Source: RUG334 sp045599645
Lineage (GTDB): Bacteria; Muiribacteriota; Ozemobacteria; Ozemobacterales; Ozemobacteraceae
Length of the DNA stretch: 64,000 nucleotides
NCBI GenBank assembly: GCA_045599645.1
Contig: JAZRWI010000055.1
Coordinates: forward strand, 1 to 64,000
Direction: 5' to 3'
The notes under the pieces were generated by a model. The model was not told the origin of the DNA, searched no databases, and saw only the letters and a list, made by a program, of their open reading frames with translations. Positions 26,186 to 34,785 of the stretch are shown in pieces (position 1 is the stretch's first letter; the number at the start of each line of letters is the position of its first letter). Position numbers and translations under genes: made by a program.

Positions 26186-26666
26186 CAATACTGACCTCTA
26201 CTGCTTCTTTGAATTTCAATATATCTAAGGCTTTTGTAGTGTGAAAACTTATCTGATGAGTAGGTTTTTTGAATTTGGCAAGTGCCCAAAAAGCTTCTCT
26301 GGAAATCTTTCCATCAATAAAATTCTGAACATAATTAAATATAGTGTCATTAGCCATAGGACCTTCGACAATATCGTAGTTATGGGGTTTTCCTGTGCGA
26401 CAGGCAGCAATAAAATCGAGCCATTCTTCTGTCATTTCTGAAAAAATTTTTATTTTCAGTTTATTGTTATGAAAATATTCATAACAGTTTACTATTCCTT
26501 TTTCCATGTCGCGTGTAGCCCAACGTTTTGCTTGTTCAAACATATTAGTACAATAAAAACCAAAATAGAAATCTTTATTATATCTTTCTATTCTGATTTC
26601 AGGCTCTTCAACGATTATCTTACTGCCGTGATAAAGTATCATAACATGCTCACTGTTGATTTTCAT
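26178..26666 (-). CDS. DUF3990-family toxin, ADP-ribosyltransferase fold
   Basis: The opening ILYHGSKIIVEEPEIRIER and then DFYFGFYCTNMFEQAKRWA match the DUF3990 family. WLDFIAACRTGK, DIVEGPMANDTIF and the end QISFHTTKALDILKF match it too. This family has an ADP-ribosyltransferase-like fold; the His in YHGS would be the first catalytic residue. Its members occur as toxin genes beside small antitoxin genes, as here. Length (162 residues) is normal. A start at 26642 (MILYHGS) is possible. The target is unknown. Confidence 0.8.
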   Translation of the reverse strand: MKINSEHVMILYHGSKIIVEEPEIRIERYNKDFYFGFYCTNMFEQAKRWATRDMEKGIVNCYEYFHNNKLKIKIFSEMTEEWLDFIAACRTGKPHNYDIVEGPMANDTIFNYVQNFIDGKISREAFWALAKFKKPTHQISFHTTKALDILKFKEAVEVSIDE

Positions 26667-26836
26667 TCAATATAAACTATCCTTTTCAATTAAGCAAGCA
26701 TCAAAGGTTTATAAAAATATAAAAAAATGAAAAACGAACTATACTCTTGTTAATTTAATTATGAAAATCAACAATTAACAATTGGGTTAGGGCAACAAGA
26801 GGATGTTATTGTTTGCTTTTATCTTTGAGGGTTTTG

Positions 26837-26845
26837 TGTTACAAT
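26837..26845 (+). promoter_or_regulatory. Extended -10 promoter element before apbE
   Basis: TGT directly precedes TACAAT (26840-26845), an extended -10 element. No good -35 is seen at 16-18 bp. The ATG at 26874 follows a GGATGAGG ribosome binding site. Confidence 0.5.
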
Positions 26846-26873
26846 CAGCCTACTAATTGGATGAGGCATTGCT

Positions 26874-28040
26874 ATGGACGAAGAAAATAAAGTTAATTCA
26901 ACAAATGAAAGTGCTGAAGAAAATCTTCAGCAGGAAAATAATGAAAATATGTCAGAACAGCGAGTTCCAAGGAATCCGGCTGATATTGAACTGACCCCTG
27001 AGGAAATAAAGAAGAACCTTAAGAAGCGTTTGATAAGCACCAGTATTCTCATTATTCTGCTGGTTCTTATAAGCTCATTTTTCTACGTTCATGGCGATAC
27101 AATGTATTTTGAAGATACCCGTTTCCTGATGAATACTGCTTATACCATCAAAACTTATGGTATCAAAGGTTTCCTTGGAATGCAGGCCGCTTTCAAGAAA
27201 ATACAGCAGATTGAAAATCTGACGTCCTTTTATCAGCCTGGGTCAGGCGTTTCTAATTTAAATAAAACAGGCTCATATAATTACGATTTTAATAATAAGC
27301 AGAAACGTGACCTGCTTCGCGAAATAGCCATGGGCGCAAAATTCATGTATGAAAATACTGATGGCTATTTTGATCCAAGCTTTGCTGCACTTCATGAAAT
27401 TTATGGTTTCCATACTTCTGATAAGACTGGCAGAATTCCTGATGAAGCAGAATTGTCTAGGACTCTTCTTCAGTGTGGTTATAACCATGTTCTTCATATA
27501 GAAGGTGACAAGCTTAAATTGAACTCTGGTTCAATGGTCGATTTTGGTGGTATTGTCGGTGGGTATTCAATTGTGTTTGCTAAGGCAATTCTTCAGGCCG
27601 CCGGCTGTAAGGCTTTTTTAATTGATGATGCCGGAGATATATGGTTTGAAGGTGAAAAACCGGATAAATCACCTTGGAAGATAGCGGTAAAAGACCCTCG
27701 TGGTGGTGCAAGCCTTGCTATGATTGTTTCCAAGACACCACTGGCTATTTCGACATCTGGCAGCTACGAACGCTATGTAACTGTTGATGGTAAAAAATAC
27801 GGGCATATAATGGATCCAAAGACTGGTAAGCCTGCAGATTATTATGATTCTGTGACGGTTGTTACATTAGACCCGATTCAGAGCGATGTTTTGAGCACTG
27901 CTTTATTTGCAATGCCGCCTGAAAAAGCATATAAGTATACAGAAGACAAGAATATTGCAGCCTTGTTTCTTGATAAAAAGGGTGAAATTACTGTCAGCAC
28001 CAAGGGCAAGCTTTATTTCTCTGATATAAAAGTAAAATGA
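26874..28040 (+). CDS. apbE: Membrane-anchored FAD:protein FMN transferase
   Basis: ApbE attaches FMN to Ser/Thr of flavoproteins outside the cytoplasmic membrane. After an acidic 50-residue cytoplasmic stretch there is one membrane helix (LISTSILIILLVLISSFFYV). The ApbE domain shows DFGGIVGGYS, SGSYERYVTVDGKKYGHIMD and PKTGKPADYYDSVTVV, with the Mg-binding region QSDVLSTALFAM. The usual Lys in GGIAKGY is a Gly here. Most ApbE proteins are lipoproteins; this one is helix-anchored. The next gene overlaps by 4 bp. No Rnf or Nqr genes, the usual targets, are in the window. Confidence 0.88.
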   Translation: MDEENKVNSTNESAEENLQQENNENMSEQRVPRNPADIELTPEEIKKNLKKRLISTSILIILLVLISSFFYVHGDTMYFEDTRFLMNTAYTIKTYGIKGFLGMQAAFKKIQQIENLTSFYQPGSGVSNLNKTGSYNYDFNNKQKRDLLREIAMGAKFMYENTDGYFDPSFAALHEIYGFHTSDKTGRIPDEAELSRTLLQCGYNHVLHIEGDKLKLNSGSMVDFGGIVGGYSIVFAKAILQAAGCKAFLIDDAGDIWFEGEKPDKSPWKIAVKDPRGGASLAMIVSKTPLAISTSGSYERYVTVDGKKYGHIMDPKTGKPADYYDSVTVVTLDPIQSDVLSTALFAMPPEKAYKYTEDKNIAALFLDKKGEITVSTKGKLYFSDIKVK

Positions 28041-28435
28041 ACAGCTTAAAGCATTCCTGGTGGAGTAAAAGCGATTACCTGCTGATACTTTTACTAGCTT
28101 TTATTGGTCTGATTTCATGGCTAATAAGCAGATACGGCTTTTCAGGAGCAGATACTTTCATTATAAAAACCAACAATAACGGTATCGAAACTGTTCAGTC
28201 TGTATCACTAGATTCCGACAAAACAATAAAGGTTAATGGCAAAGTAGGGGAAATGCTCTTAGAATTCAACTGTAGCAAAGGTGTCAGGGTAGCCTCATCA
28301 ACCTGTCCGTGCCAGATTTGTGTTAATTCCGGCTGGAGCCTTTCTGAAGCTTTGATTTGTGTTCCAAATGGTGTAATTGTTCAGCCTGAGTTAAATAGCC
28401 AAAAATCAGATAAAGCAGACGCGGTAACCAGATGA
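28037..28435 (+). CDS. NusG domain II-containing membrane protein
   Basis: The 132-residue product has one membrane helix (YLLILLLAFIGLISWLIS) and an outer beta domain. That domain ends in the cysteine pattern SSTCPCQICVNSGW and LICVPNGVIVQPE, diagnostic of the NusG_II/DUF1312 family. Family members sit next to ApbE and Gx-transporter genes in many anaerobes; their exact role is unknown. It overlaps apbE and the next gene by 4 bp each, so the three are translationally coupled. Confidence 0.85.
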   Translation: MNSLKHSWWSKSDYLLILLLAFIGLISWLISRYGFSGADTFIIKTNNNGIETVQSVSLDSDKTIKVNGKVGEMLLEFNCSKGVRVASSTCPCQICVNSGWSLSEALICVPNGVIVQPELNSQKSDKADAVTR

Positions 28436-28941
28436 TGGAAGAAGAAAAACGAAAACGTATTCATGAACTGACTCTTACTGCAATTCTGATTGCTGCAGCA
28501 ACTGGACTGCAGATGCTGGAGGCGCCGCTTCCAAGGATACTGCCATGGCTTAAGCTTGGTCTTGCCAATATTATTACTTTATTTGCGATTATACGATTAG
28601 GCGGGGTAAAGGGAATTGCCATTGCTGCCTTAAGAACCTGTCTGGCTGCTTTTATATTAGGCAGTTTCCTGTCGCCGATACATATGCTTTCATTTGCCGG
28701 GGCAGTATCTGCTGCCATTGTAATGTATATGATATCTAATTTTTTGCCAAAGACTTCTATTTGCATTATTAGTATATTTGGTGCTATAACAAGTAACATT
28801 GCACAGCTTGGTGTTGTGCAGTCTATGTTTGCTTCAAATATGCCGCTATGGTTTCACTTAGCGCTTATAATCTGGATAGGCATACCTTCGGGTATGATTG
28901 TTGGAAAAATAACATACGAATTGTTAAGGAGAACAGAATGA
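28432..28941 (+). CDS. Gx transporter family protein (annotated elsewhere as heptaprenyl diphosphate synthase component I)
   Basis: This 169-residue integral membrane protein has about five helices. The start LTLTAILIAAATGLQMLEAP, the re-entrant KLGLANIITLFAIIRLGG and RTCLAAFILGSFLSP are typical of the Gx (HppS-I) family, related to ECF-type substrate-binding components. It is embedded in the apbE cluster, an arrangement conserved in anaerobes. The substrate is unknown. It overlaps maf by 4 bp. Confidence 0.8.
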   Translation: MMEEEKRKRIHELTLTAILIAAATGLQMLEAPLPRILPWLKLGLANIITLFAIIRLGGVKGIAIAALRTCLAAFILGSFLSPIHMLSFAGAVSAAIVMYMISNFLPKTSICIISIFGAITSNIAQLGVVQSMFASNMPLWFHLALIIWIGIPSGMIVGKITYELLRRTE

Positions 28942-29558
28942 CTATTGCACTTCCTAAGATATATCTAGCCTCTAAGTCACCGCGTCGTCACGAAATTTTG
29001 CACGGTTTACATATTCCATTTGAATATATTGAGTCTCCTTATGAAGAAAAGATTTCCGACGTTGCAGACCTGGTTCCGGAAGAAAAATCAGCCAAGCTTG
29101 CCAGCTTAAAGGCAATGTATGCTGCAAATGCAATGGACTCGGGTCTCATTATCGGTGCCGATACTATAGTTGTTGACGGTTCAGAAATTCTTGGTAAGCC
29201 GAAGGATAGAGCCGATGCTAAGCGTATGCTGACCGAACTTTCGGGGAAAAAGCATCGTGTCATTACTGGTCTTTCATTGGTTGATGCCGGTCAGAACAAG
29301 ACTTATTCTCATTCAGAAATAACCTACGTATATTTCAGAGAGCTTTCAGAAAAGGATATAGAAACATATCTTGATACGAATGAACCTTATGATAAAGCTG
29401 GTGCATACGGTATTCAAGGCCATGCCGGACTTTTCGTTGAAAAGATAGAAGGCTGTTATTTCAATGTAGTTGGTTTTCCGGTTGTTGCTTTTAATAATAT
29501 CATGAAGGCAGCAGGATATGATCTGGTTGATTTTATGAAATTAGAGGCAAAGAAATGA
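28938..29558 (+). CDS. maf: Maf-family nucleoside triphosphate pyrophosphatase
   Basis: Maf hydrolyses non-canonical or specific nucleoside triphosphates (dTTP/UTP type) to monophosphates. The ATG at 28938 follows AAGGAG and overlaps the previous stop as ATGA. Signatures are YLASKSPRRHEIL, GADTIVVDGSEILGKP, YDKAGAYGIQGHAG and the closing GCYFNVVGFPV. The length, 206 residues, is normal. It sits between the membrane genes and coaD in one tightly overlapped operon. Confidence 0.93.
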   Translation: MTIALPKIYLASKSPRRHEILHGLHIPFEYIESPYEEKISDVADLVPEEKSAKLASLKAMYAANAMDSGLIIGADTIVVDGSEILGKPKDRADAKRMLTELSGKKHRVITGLSLVDAGQNKTYSHSEITYVYFRELSEKDIETYLDTNEPYDKAGAYGIQGHAGLFVEKIEGCYFNVVGFPVVAFNNIMKAAGYDLVDFMKLEAKK

Positions 29559-30031
29559 AAATAGCTGTGTATCCAGGAAGCTTTGATCCTTTTACCAATG
29601 GTCACCTTGACATATTGAAACGTGCTGCTTCTTTGTTTGATCATGTAATAGTAGGGGTTCTTGTAAATAACAGCAAGAATTGCCTGTTTTCTCCGGAAGA
29701 ACGTGTAGATTTAATACATGAAGTAACCAAGGATATTGAAAACGTAAGAGTTATTCACTTTAACGGTCTGTTGGTTAATTTCTGTAAAAAGGTCGGGGCC
29801 TGCGCTGTTATAAGAGGCTTACGAGCAGTTTCTGACTATGAATACGAAGTTCAGATGTTTGCAGCAAACTATCATCTGGAACCAAATGTTGAAACAGTTT
29901 TCCTGATGTCTCAGCCAAAGTATTCTTTCCTGAGCTCAAGCGTTGTAAAAGAAATTGCACATTATAAGGGCGATATAACGGATATGGTATCGCCGGCTAT
30001 TGCAGAAGCAATTAGAGCCAAAATGAAATAA
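29555..30031 (+). CDS. coaD: Phosphopantetheine adenylyltransferase
   Basis: CoaD joins ATP and 4'-phosphopantetheine to form dephospho-CoA, the fourth step of coenzyme A synthesis. The start YPGSFDPFTNGHLDILKRA carries the HxGH-type nucleotidyl-transferase site (T/NGHLD). VIRGLRAVSDYEYE and KYSFLSSSVVKEIA are family signatures. 158 residues is the normal length. It overlaps maf by 4 bp (ATGA) and ends the operon before a bidirectional terminator. Confidence 0.96.
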   Translation: MKIAVYPGSFDPFTNGHLDILKRAASLFDHVIVGVLVNNSKNCLFSPEERVDLIHEVTKDIENVRVIHFNGLLVNFCKKVGACAVIRGLRAVSDYEYEVQMFAANYHLEPNVETVFLMSQPKYSFLSSSVVKEIAHYKGDITDMVSPAIAEAIRAKMK

Positions 30032-30040
30032 ACAGATAAA

Positions 30041-30074
30041 AAAATAACCCGCTCGGTTTGAGCGGGTTATTTTT
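30041..30074. terminator. Bidirectional terminator between coaD and nifS
   Basis: AAATAACCCGCTC pairs with GAGCGGGTTATTT around GGTTT, flanked by A-run and T-run; it lies between two convergent genes. Confidence 0.92.
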
Positions 30075-31250
30075 TTATTTCTTAGAATTTATAAATTCAT
30101 CATAGAATGGGCTGAGCTGACGGAGATTCTGGATAATCGGCGGTACTGTCTTTATTGTATAGTCGATTTCTTCTTCAGTTGTGAACTTAGAGAGAGAGAA
30201 TCTGCATGAACCGTGAGCATAAGAGAATGGAATGCCCATTGCCATAAGAACATGTGAAGGTTCAAGGCTGCCGCTTGTGCATGCTGAACCAGAGCTTGCT
30301 GCTATACCAGCCTTGCTAAGGTGCATAAGAATTGCTTCACCTTCGATGAATTCAAAACCTATGTTTGTGGTATTGAACAGTCTGTGTTCTTCATCACCGT
30401 TGATGTGAGTGTAAGGAATTGCTTCAGTTAAGCCTTTCTGGAGCTTATCACGAAGGGCGCCAACTCTTACTGCTTCATCAAACATTTCCTTCTTTGCATC
30501 AGCACAGGCCTGACCAAGTCCGACGATGTACGGAACGTTTTCTGTTCCTGCGCGACGGCCACTTTCCTGATGACCACCAATAATGAATGGCGATACATGG
30601 AGACCCTTTCTTACGTAAAGAACGCCGATTCCCTTTGGAGTGTGAAGCTTATGACCAGAAAGTGAAAGCATATCAACATTCAGGGCCTTAAGGTCCATTG
30701 GCAGCTTACCAGCAGCCTGAACTGCGTCTGTATGGAATACAATGCCGCGTTCCTTGGCCATTGCACCTATGTCACCGATTGGGTTTATGGTGCCTGTTTC
30801 ATTATTGGCTGTCATAATGGAAATCAATGCTGTATCCGGAGTCATGGCTTCCTTGAGTTCGTCAAGACTAAGACGACCCTGCTTGTTTACACTGAGGTAG
30901 GTAGCCTTGTAGCCATGATACTTTTCAAGATACTTAAATACATTGAGAACTGCTGGGTGTTCAACCTTAGAGGTTATAATGTGCTTCTTTTCCGGATGAG
31001 CTTCAAGATAACCGCGGATTGCATGGTTGTCTGATTCAGAACCACAGGAGGTGAAAATGATTTCGTCAGGATGAACGTTAAAGAGGTCTGCAACCTTTTC
31101 GCGGGCTTCTTTTATATACTTTGCAACCTGACCACCAAAGAAGTGCATTGAGCTTGCATTGCCGTAGAATTCTCCGAAGAATGGCATCATAGCTTCTCTT
31201 ACAGTAGGAGAAACCATGCTGGTTGCGTTATTGTCAAGATAAACCTGCAT
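30075..31250 (-). CDS. nifS: Cysteine desulfurase, NifS type
   Basis: This PLP enzyme takes sulfur from cysteine for Fe-S cluster assembly. The start MQVYLDNNATSMVSP matches NifS, and the ATG at 31250 lies just behind the nifU stop. The PLP lysine is in LSGHKLHTPKG and the catalytic cysteine (about residue 324) in SGSACTSGSLEPSHVL. The about 391-residue length and the nifU neighbour fit NifS rather than IscS. A TTG 15 bp upstream is a weaker start. No nitrogenase genes are nearby, so it probably serves general Fe-S biogenesis. Confidence 0.94.
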   Translation of the reverse strand: MQVYLDNNATSMVSPTVREAMMPFFGEFYGNASSMHFFGGQVAKYIKEAREKVADLFNVHPDEIIFTSCGSESDNHAIRGYLEAHPEKKHIITSKVEHPAVLNVFKYLEKYHGYKATYLSVNKQGRLSLDELKEAMTPDTALISIMTANNETGTINPIGDIGAMAKERGIVFHTDAVQAAGKLPMDLKALNVDMLSLSGHKLHTPKGIGVLYVRKGLHVSPFIIGGHQESGRRAGTENVPYIVGLGQACADAKKEMFDEAVRVGALRDKLQKGLTEAIPYTHINGDEEHRLFNTTNIGFEFIEGEAILMHLSKAGIAASSGSACTSGSLEPSHVLMAMGIPFSYAHGSCRFSLSKFTTEEEIDYTIKTVPPIIQNLRQLSPFYDEFINSKK

Positions 31251-31251
31251 A

Positions 31252-32088
31252 TTACTTAGCCTCAATTACATTTATAGAAGCGTCAACTTCGTCGCGAAGA
31301 GTTTTCTGAACAACTTCCTTAAGGGTTTCAAGAGCGTGTGGACAGCTGCCGCATGCACCATGAAGCTTAACGTATACATCTGTTGAATCCATATCAACCA
31401 ATTCGATGTCACCACCGTCATTGCGAAGCATTGGGGCAATCTTTTCTTCGATTACTGCAGTAACCATCTTCATTCTCATGAGGTTAGACATTTTTGGCTT
31501 TGTTTCAGTTTCTTCTGCTACAGTGCCGTTTACTTCTGCGAGAATGCGTTTAATATCGTTGTGGCATTTGCCGCATTTACCACCGGCTTTTGTCCAATTG
31601 GTTACTTCTTCGACTGTCTTCAGACCATGTTCTTTTACTATCTGGCGAATCTTGTCTTCTTCAACCCAGAAGCACTGGCATGTGATTTTTGCATCTTCGT
31701 GTTCTGAGGAAACAGCTTCACCACGGTAGTTTGCGATAGCTGCTTCCAGGGCTTCCTTCCCCATTACAGAGCAGTGCATTTTCTGCTGTGGAAGTCCACC
31801 TAAGTAGTCTGCTATTTGTTCGTTTGTTACTTTGAGGGCTTCTGTGATTGTTTTGCCCATTATCAGTTCTGTTAATGCAGAGGCGCTGGCTATAGCGCTT
31901 GCACAACCAAAGGTCTGGAACTTTGCTTTTTCTATGACTTCAGTTTCAGGATTGATTTTCAAAAACAGCTTAAGTGCGTCACCACAAGCGAGGGAACCAA
32001 CCTGACCGATGGCATTTGCATCGTCAAGCTTCCCGGAATTTCTTGGGTTTTCGAAGTGATCAATTACTGTGTTTGTATAATCCCACAT
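31252..32088 (-). CDS. nifU: Fe-S scaffold NifU, three-domain type
   Basis: The protein has all three NifU parts. The IscU-like scaffold carries cysteines in GSLACGDALK, TFGCASAIASAS and QKMHCSVMG. The central BFD-like [2Fe-2S] domain has ITCQCFWVEE and KCGKCHNDIKR. The C-terminal Nfu domain has the CxxC of GACGSCPHALETLKE. It assembles clusters with sulfur from NifS, whose gene starts two bases after its stop region. The ATG follows AAGGTG. The 278-residue length is standard. Confidence 0.95.
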   Translation of the reverse strand: MWDYTNTVIDHFENPRNSGKLDDANAIGQVGSLACGDALKLFLKINPETEVIEKAKFQTFGCASAIASASALTELIMGKTITEALKVTNEQIADYLGGLPQQKMHCSVMGKEALEAAIANYRGEAVSSEHEDAKITCQCFWVEEDKIRQIVKEHGLKTVEEVTNWTKAGGKCGKCHNDIKRILAEVNGTVAEETETKPKMSNLMRMKMVTAVIEEKIAPMLRNDGGDIELVDMDSTDVYVKLHGACGSCPHALETLKEVVQKTLRDEVDASINVIEAK

Positions 32089-32194
32089 ACGTTTTCACCT
32101 TATATATATGTATAGCCTTATGGCCAAATTTTGGAATACTGATTATATTCTTATTTGATTAATACTTCAACTTAAATTTTATTGCTTCACAATA

Positions 32195-32295
32195 CTCTTA
32201 TAAGAGGCTCTCTGAATACTCAGCCAGCGGGGTTGGGGACTAGGGACTGCTAAATCCTTGCAATTTGTAGTTTTTAGACAGCCTTATAATAGAGC
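32195..32295. mobile_element. Short MITE-like remnant
   Basis: The ends CTCTTATAAGAGGCTCTC and GACAGCCTTATAATAGAG are imperfect inverted repeats about 100 bp apart. They resemble the ends of the better copy at 58854-59023 (AGAGGCTGTCT..., ...GACAGCCTCT). No coding capacity. It fills part of the 324-bp gap between nifU and the M23 gene. Confidence 0.45.
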
Positions 32296-32354
32296 TAATA
32301 ACCTAGCCAAACAAAGTAATGATTAATTTTTGCCAAATCTGAAAAAAAATAAAT

Positions 32355-32383
32355 TTGACAAACAGGGTACACAGTGATATATT
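32355..32383 (+). promoter_or_regulatory. Sigma70-type promoter of the M23 peptidase gene
   Basis: A perfect TTGACA (32355-32360) and TATATT (32378-32383) are 17 bp apart, with TGA before the -10; the start codon is 29 bp further on. Confidence 0.75.
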
Positions 32384-32412
32384 TACGCAACCTAAAAGGG
32401 TAAGTCAAAAAA

Positions 32413-33129
32413 ATGAAGAACTTAACTACAACATTAAAAGCACTTACAATTGCAGCATTAATGATTCCGGCAATAAGTCAGGAAGCCAATGCATCGGTAC
32501 ATTTCCATAGCGTAAAAGCTGGTGGATTTGTATCACAGATGTCTTCTGCTGTAACTGAAGTAATTAATGTAAGACCTGAAAAGGAAGAAAAAGCAAGATT
32601 CTTCAATACAACAGACATAGCTTCCTCAAAAGTAGGGGCCGTTAAGACTTACACTATTAAGGTTGTTGAAAAGAAATCCAAAAAGAAAGATAACTTCAAT
32701 ATAAAAGGAGTTGTCGAAGAAGGAAACGATTCAACAATTACAAGGTTCTTGAACAGACCAATTAGTGGCGTTCTGACCTCAGCCTTTGGTTATAGAGTAC
32801 ATCCAAAGCGCAAAAGAAGACATTTCCACTCAGGCATTGACCTTGCAGCAAAAAGCGGAACACCAATCGCTTGCGCCGGCTCAGGCAAGGTAGTATATGC
32901 GGGCTGGAAGTCAGGTTACGGTTACGTAATATTGGTTGATCATGGTCGCGGCTATGAAACCTTATACGCACACTGCTCAAAGTTGTCGGCTACAGTAGGG
33001 CAGACCGTAAGTGCAGGAAAGATTATTGCATATGTCGGTAGAACAGGCGTTGCAACAGGACCGCACCTCCACTTCGAAGTAAGAAAGAATGGAGCCTATC
33101 AGAATCCAATGAGATATCTGAAGAAATAA
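32413..33129 (+). CDS. Secreted M23 (LytM) peptidoglycan endopeptidase
   Basis: A signal peptide (LKALTIAALMIPAISQEANA) is followed by a basic spacer and, from about residue 115, an M23 domain. Zinc ligands are seen in HFHSGIDLAAKSG (His, Asp) and in the HxH of GPHLHFEV. YAHCSKLSATVGQTVSAGK is typical of the family. It probably cuts peptide cross-links in peptidoglycan or activates amidases in the periplasm. Single-gene unit with a good promoter and terminator. Confidence 0.92.
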   Translation: MKNLTTTLKALTIAALMIPAISQEANASVHFHSVKAGGFVSQMSSAVTEVINVRPEKEEKARFFNTTDIASSKVGAVKTYTIKVVEKKSKKKDNFNIKGVVEEGNDSTITRFLNRPISGVLTSAFGYRVHPKRKRRHFHSGIDLAAKSGTPIACAGSGKVVYAGWKSGYGYVILVDHGRGYETLYAHCSKLSATVGQTVSAGKIIAYVGRTGVATGPHLHFEVRKNGAYQNPMRYLKK

Positions 33130-33130
33130 A

Positions 33131-33168
33131 AAAAATACCTCGGTAAACCACCGAGGTATTTTTTTATA
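33131..33168 (+). terminator. Rho-independent terminator after the M23 gene
   Basis: AATACCTCGGT pairs with ACCGAGGTATT around AAACC, with a following T-run. Confidence 0.9.
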
Positions 33169-33268
33169 TTAATAATTGTAAAGTTTTTGAACTCTGCTTA
33201 ATATTTGAACAGTTAGATTTGTCTTTGTTTGTTTTTGTTCCAGTTTGTTTGTATTAGCAAAAAACTGC

Positions 33269-33295
33269 TAATAATACGATTTTGGCGGCCGATAA
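33269..33295 (+). promoter_or_regulatory. Possible sigma28-type promoter
   Basis: GCCGATAA at 33288-33295 is an exact match to the sigma28 (FliA) -10 consensus. TAATAATA lies 11 bp upstream, where TAAAGTTT is expected; only part of the -35 matches. No motility genes are in the window, so this may be chance. Confidence 0.3.
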
Positions 33296-33381
33296 CTAGA
33301 ATATAAAAGATTTATTTAAAGTTGGTATCAAAATTGCATACTTAAGATACCGAAAGTAAAAAAAAGAAGGTCGTAAAACAA

Positions 33382-33486
33382 ATGAACAATAAACAAGAAA
33401 ATAGATATCAAGACTACGTAATGATCCGCACTGATTCTAAATCTCAGCTTTCTGTATGGATGAAGCTTCCACCACAGGGCAGATAA
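33382..33486 (+). CDS. Possible 34-residue basic peptide
   Basis: ATG 33382, behind AGAAGG at 33365-33370, opens a 34-codon frame (MNNKQENRYQDYVMIRTDSK, then SQLSVWMKLPPQGR). It has no signal peptide or membrane segment. It lies alone in a 560-bp gap between the M23 gene and a convergent membrane-protein gene. Upstream are a sigma28-like site and T-rich repeats (GTTTGTTTTTG). Composition looks protein-like, but the length is too small for certainty. Confidence 0.4.
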   Translation: MNNKQENRYQDYVMIRTDSKSQLSVWMKLPPQGR

Positions 33487-33695
33487 TATTATAAAGAGTT
33501 CTTATTATGAGCCTCTTCATTTTCTGTATGTTCAGACGTTATCTTTCACGTCTCAACAAAGCCTGATGAACTAAATTTTACAAAGTGGTCAGGTATAATC
33601 AATCTAAATAATATAAGTTTAGTTTTATTGTAAAAAAGTGTACACAGAAACAATTATGTGAAAAATTTGCACATAAGGTACCGTACCTTCTGAAA

Positions 33696-34202
33696 TCAGA
33701 TATCTAAGTCTTCGCTCTTATTTTCGTCTGTATCAGGTAATTTAAGCAATGTTTGCTTGTAAATAAGATTTGAAATAATCATTCCGAACAGACTGATGAA
33801 TGCCCAGAACAAACCTTGGTCAATGTAATTGATGCCATTGATAACAATAATTGGAGAGCCTTGTTTCTTTTTTATAAGCATTGAAGGTTCTGCATCCTGG
33901 TAAGCAAATCTGGATACACCTACACGTGTAAAGTCGTCGAAGTGTCCCATTAAGACTGTCAATGCGTCAGTATTGGTAATTTGCTGGTGAGCATCTGATT
34001 TGTAATCCTGGTTCAAAAACAGATCATAATTTTTCTGAATGAAACCTGAAGTGGTTTCTTTGCTCATAATCATTCCGTCAAATTCGCGGCCAAGTGATTT
34101 AAAAGCAGATATGGCAAGACTGCAGCTAAGCATTAATACTACTATTGCAAAAATGCGAGATTTGATTATTCCTGATCTATTGTATTTTGTTTGCTCATCC
34201 AT
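33696..34202 (-). CDS. Two-helix membrane protein of unknown function
   Basis: The 168-residue product has membrane helices at about residues 17-34 (SRIFAIVVLMLSCSLAISAF) and 130-150 (QGLFWAFISLFGMIISNLIY). The outer loop of about 95 residues between them contains GHFDDFTRVGVSRFAY and the C-terminal tail is acidic. This four-part shape recalls sensor-like envelope proteins, but I recognise no family. The gene is transcribed alone and divergently from aroK. Confidence 0.6.
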   Translation of the reverse strand: MDEQTKYNRSGIIKSRIFAIVVLMLSCSLAISAFKSLGREFDGMIMSKETTSGFIQKNYDLFLNQDYKSDAHQQITNTDALTVLMGHFDDFTRVGVSRFAYQDAEPSMLIKKKQGSPIIVINGINYIDQGLFWAFISLFGMIISNLIYKQTLLKLPDTDENKSEDLDI

Positions 34203-34290
34203 AATAATTTAATTTATTACATTGTTAGATTAGAAGTCAATAGATGTTGATTGTTATTGAAAGTTTAATTATAAGGTTTGCGATGTTAGG

Positions 34291-34319
34291 TTGGCATCAT
34301 TTATATGATGTGCTACTAT
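34291..34319 (+). promoter_or_regulatory. Promoter giving a leaderless aroK transcript
   Basis: TTGGCA (34291-34296) and TACTAT (34314-34319) are 17 bp apart and the ATG of aroK follows after only 7 nt, so the RNA should start at or next to the start codon. Confidence 0.65.
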
Positions 34320-34326
34320 TATTTAT

Positions 34327-34785
34327 ATGAAAGACAGCATCATATTAATATCTGGATTTATGGCAGCCGGTAAAACTACCTTGGGCAGAAAGCTTGCGGC
34401 TGAAAAAGGTTATGATTTTGTAGACCTTGATAGTTATATAGAGAATCTGGAATCAAAAACTATTAAGGATATATTTGCTCAGAATGGTGAAGCTTATTTT
34501 AGAAAGCTTGAAACAGACGCATTCAAAGAAATTACATTGAAAAAGACAGAAAAAGCTGTTATAGCCCTCGGTGGAGGCTTTCCTATGAAAGAAGAAAACC
34601 AGAAGCTGATGAAGGCTTATAAAACTATTTTTCTGAATACTCCATTAGAAACAATAATAGAGCGCTTAACCAAATCTGAAATTGATAAGCGCCCTATGTT
34701 AAACGGTGATATAGAAAGGCTTAGAGATTTATATCAGAAACGTCTGCCAATTTATTTGAAAACAGCAGATATTATTTCTTTTTAG
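34327..34785 (+). CDS. aroK: Shikimate kinase
   Basis: The enzyme phosphorylates shikimate in aromatic amino acid synthesis. The P-loop is GFMAAGKTTLGR. DLDSYIE and YFRKLE bind shikimate, LGGGFPM is the glycine-rich site, and RPML holds the lid arginine. At 152 residues it is slightly shorter than usual (about 170). Its 3' end overlaps the convergent mazG by 14 bp. No Shine-Dalgarno is present; the promoter abuts the ATG. Other aro genes are not in the window. Confidence 0.92.
   Translation: MKDSIILISGFMAAGKTTLGRKLAAEKGYDFVDLDSYIENLESKTIKDIFAQNGEAYFRKLETDAFKEITLKKTEKAVIALGGGFPMKEENQKLMKAYKTIFLNTPLETIIERLTKSEIDKRPMLNGDIERLRDLYQKRLPIYLKTADIISF

Noticed and set aside
30075..32088. Nitrogen fixation locus
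   Set aside because: Only nifU and nifS are present; no nitrogenase or accessory genes. They are likely the general Fe-S assembly pair.
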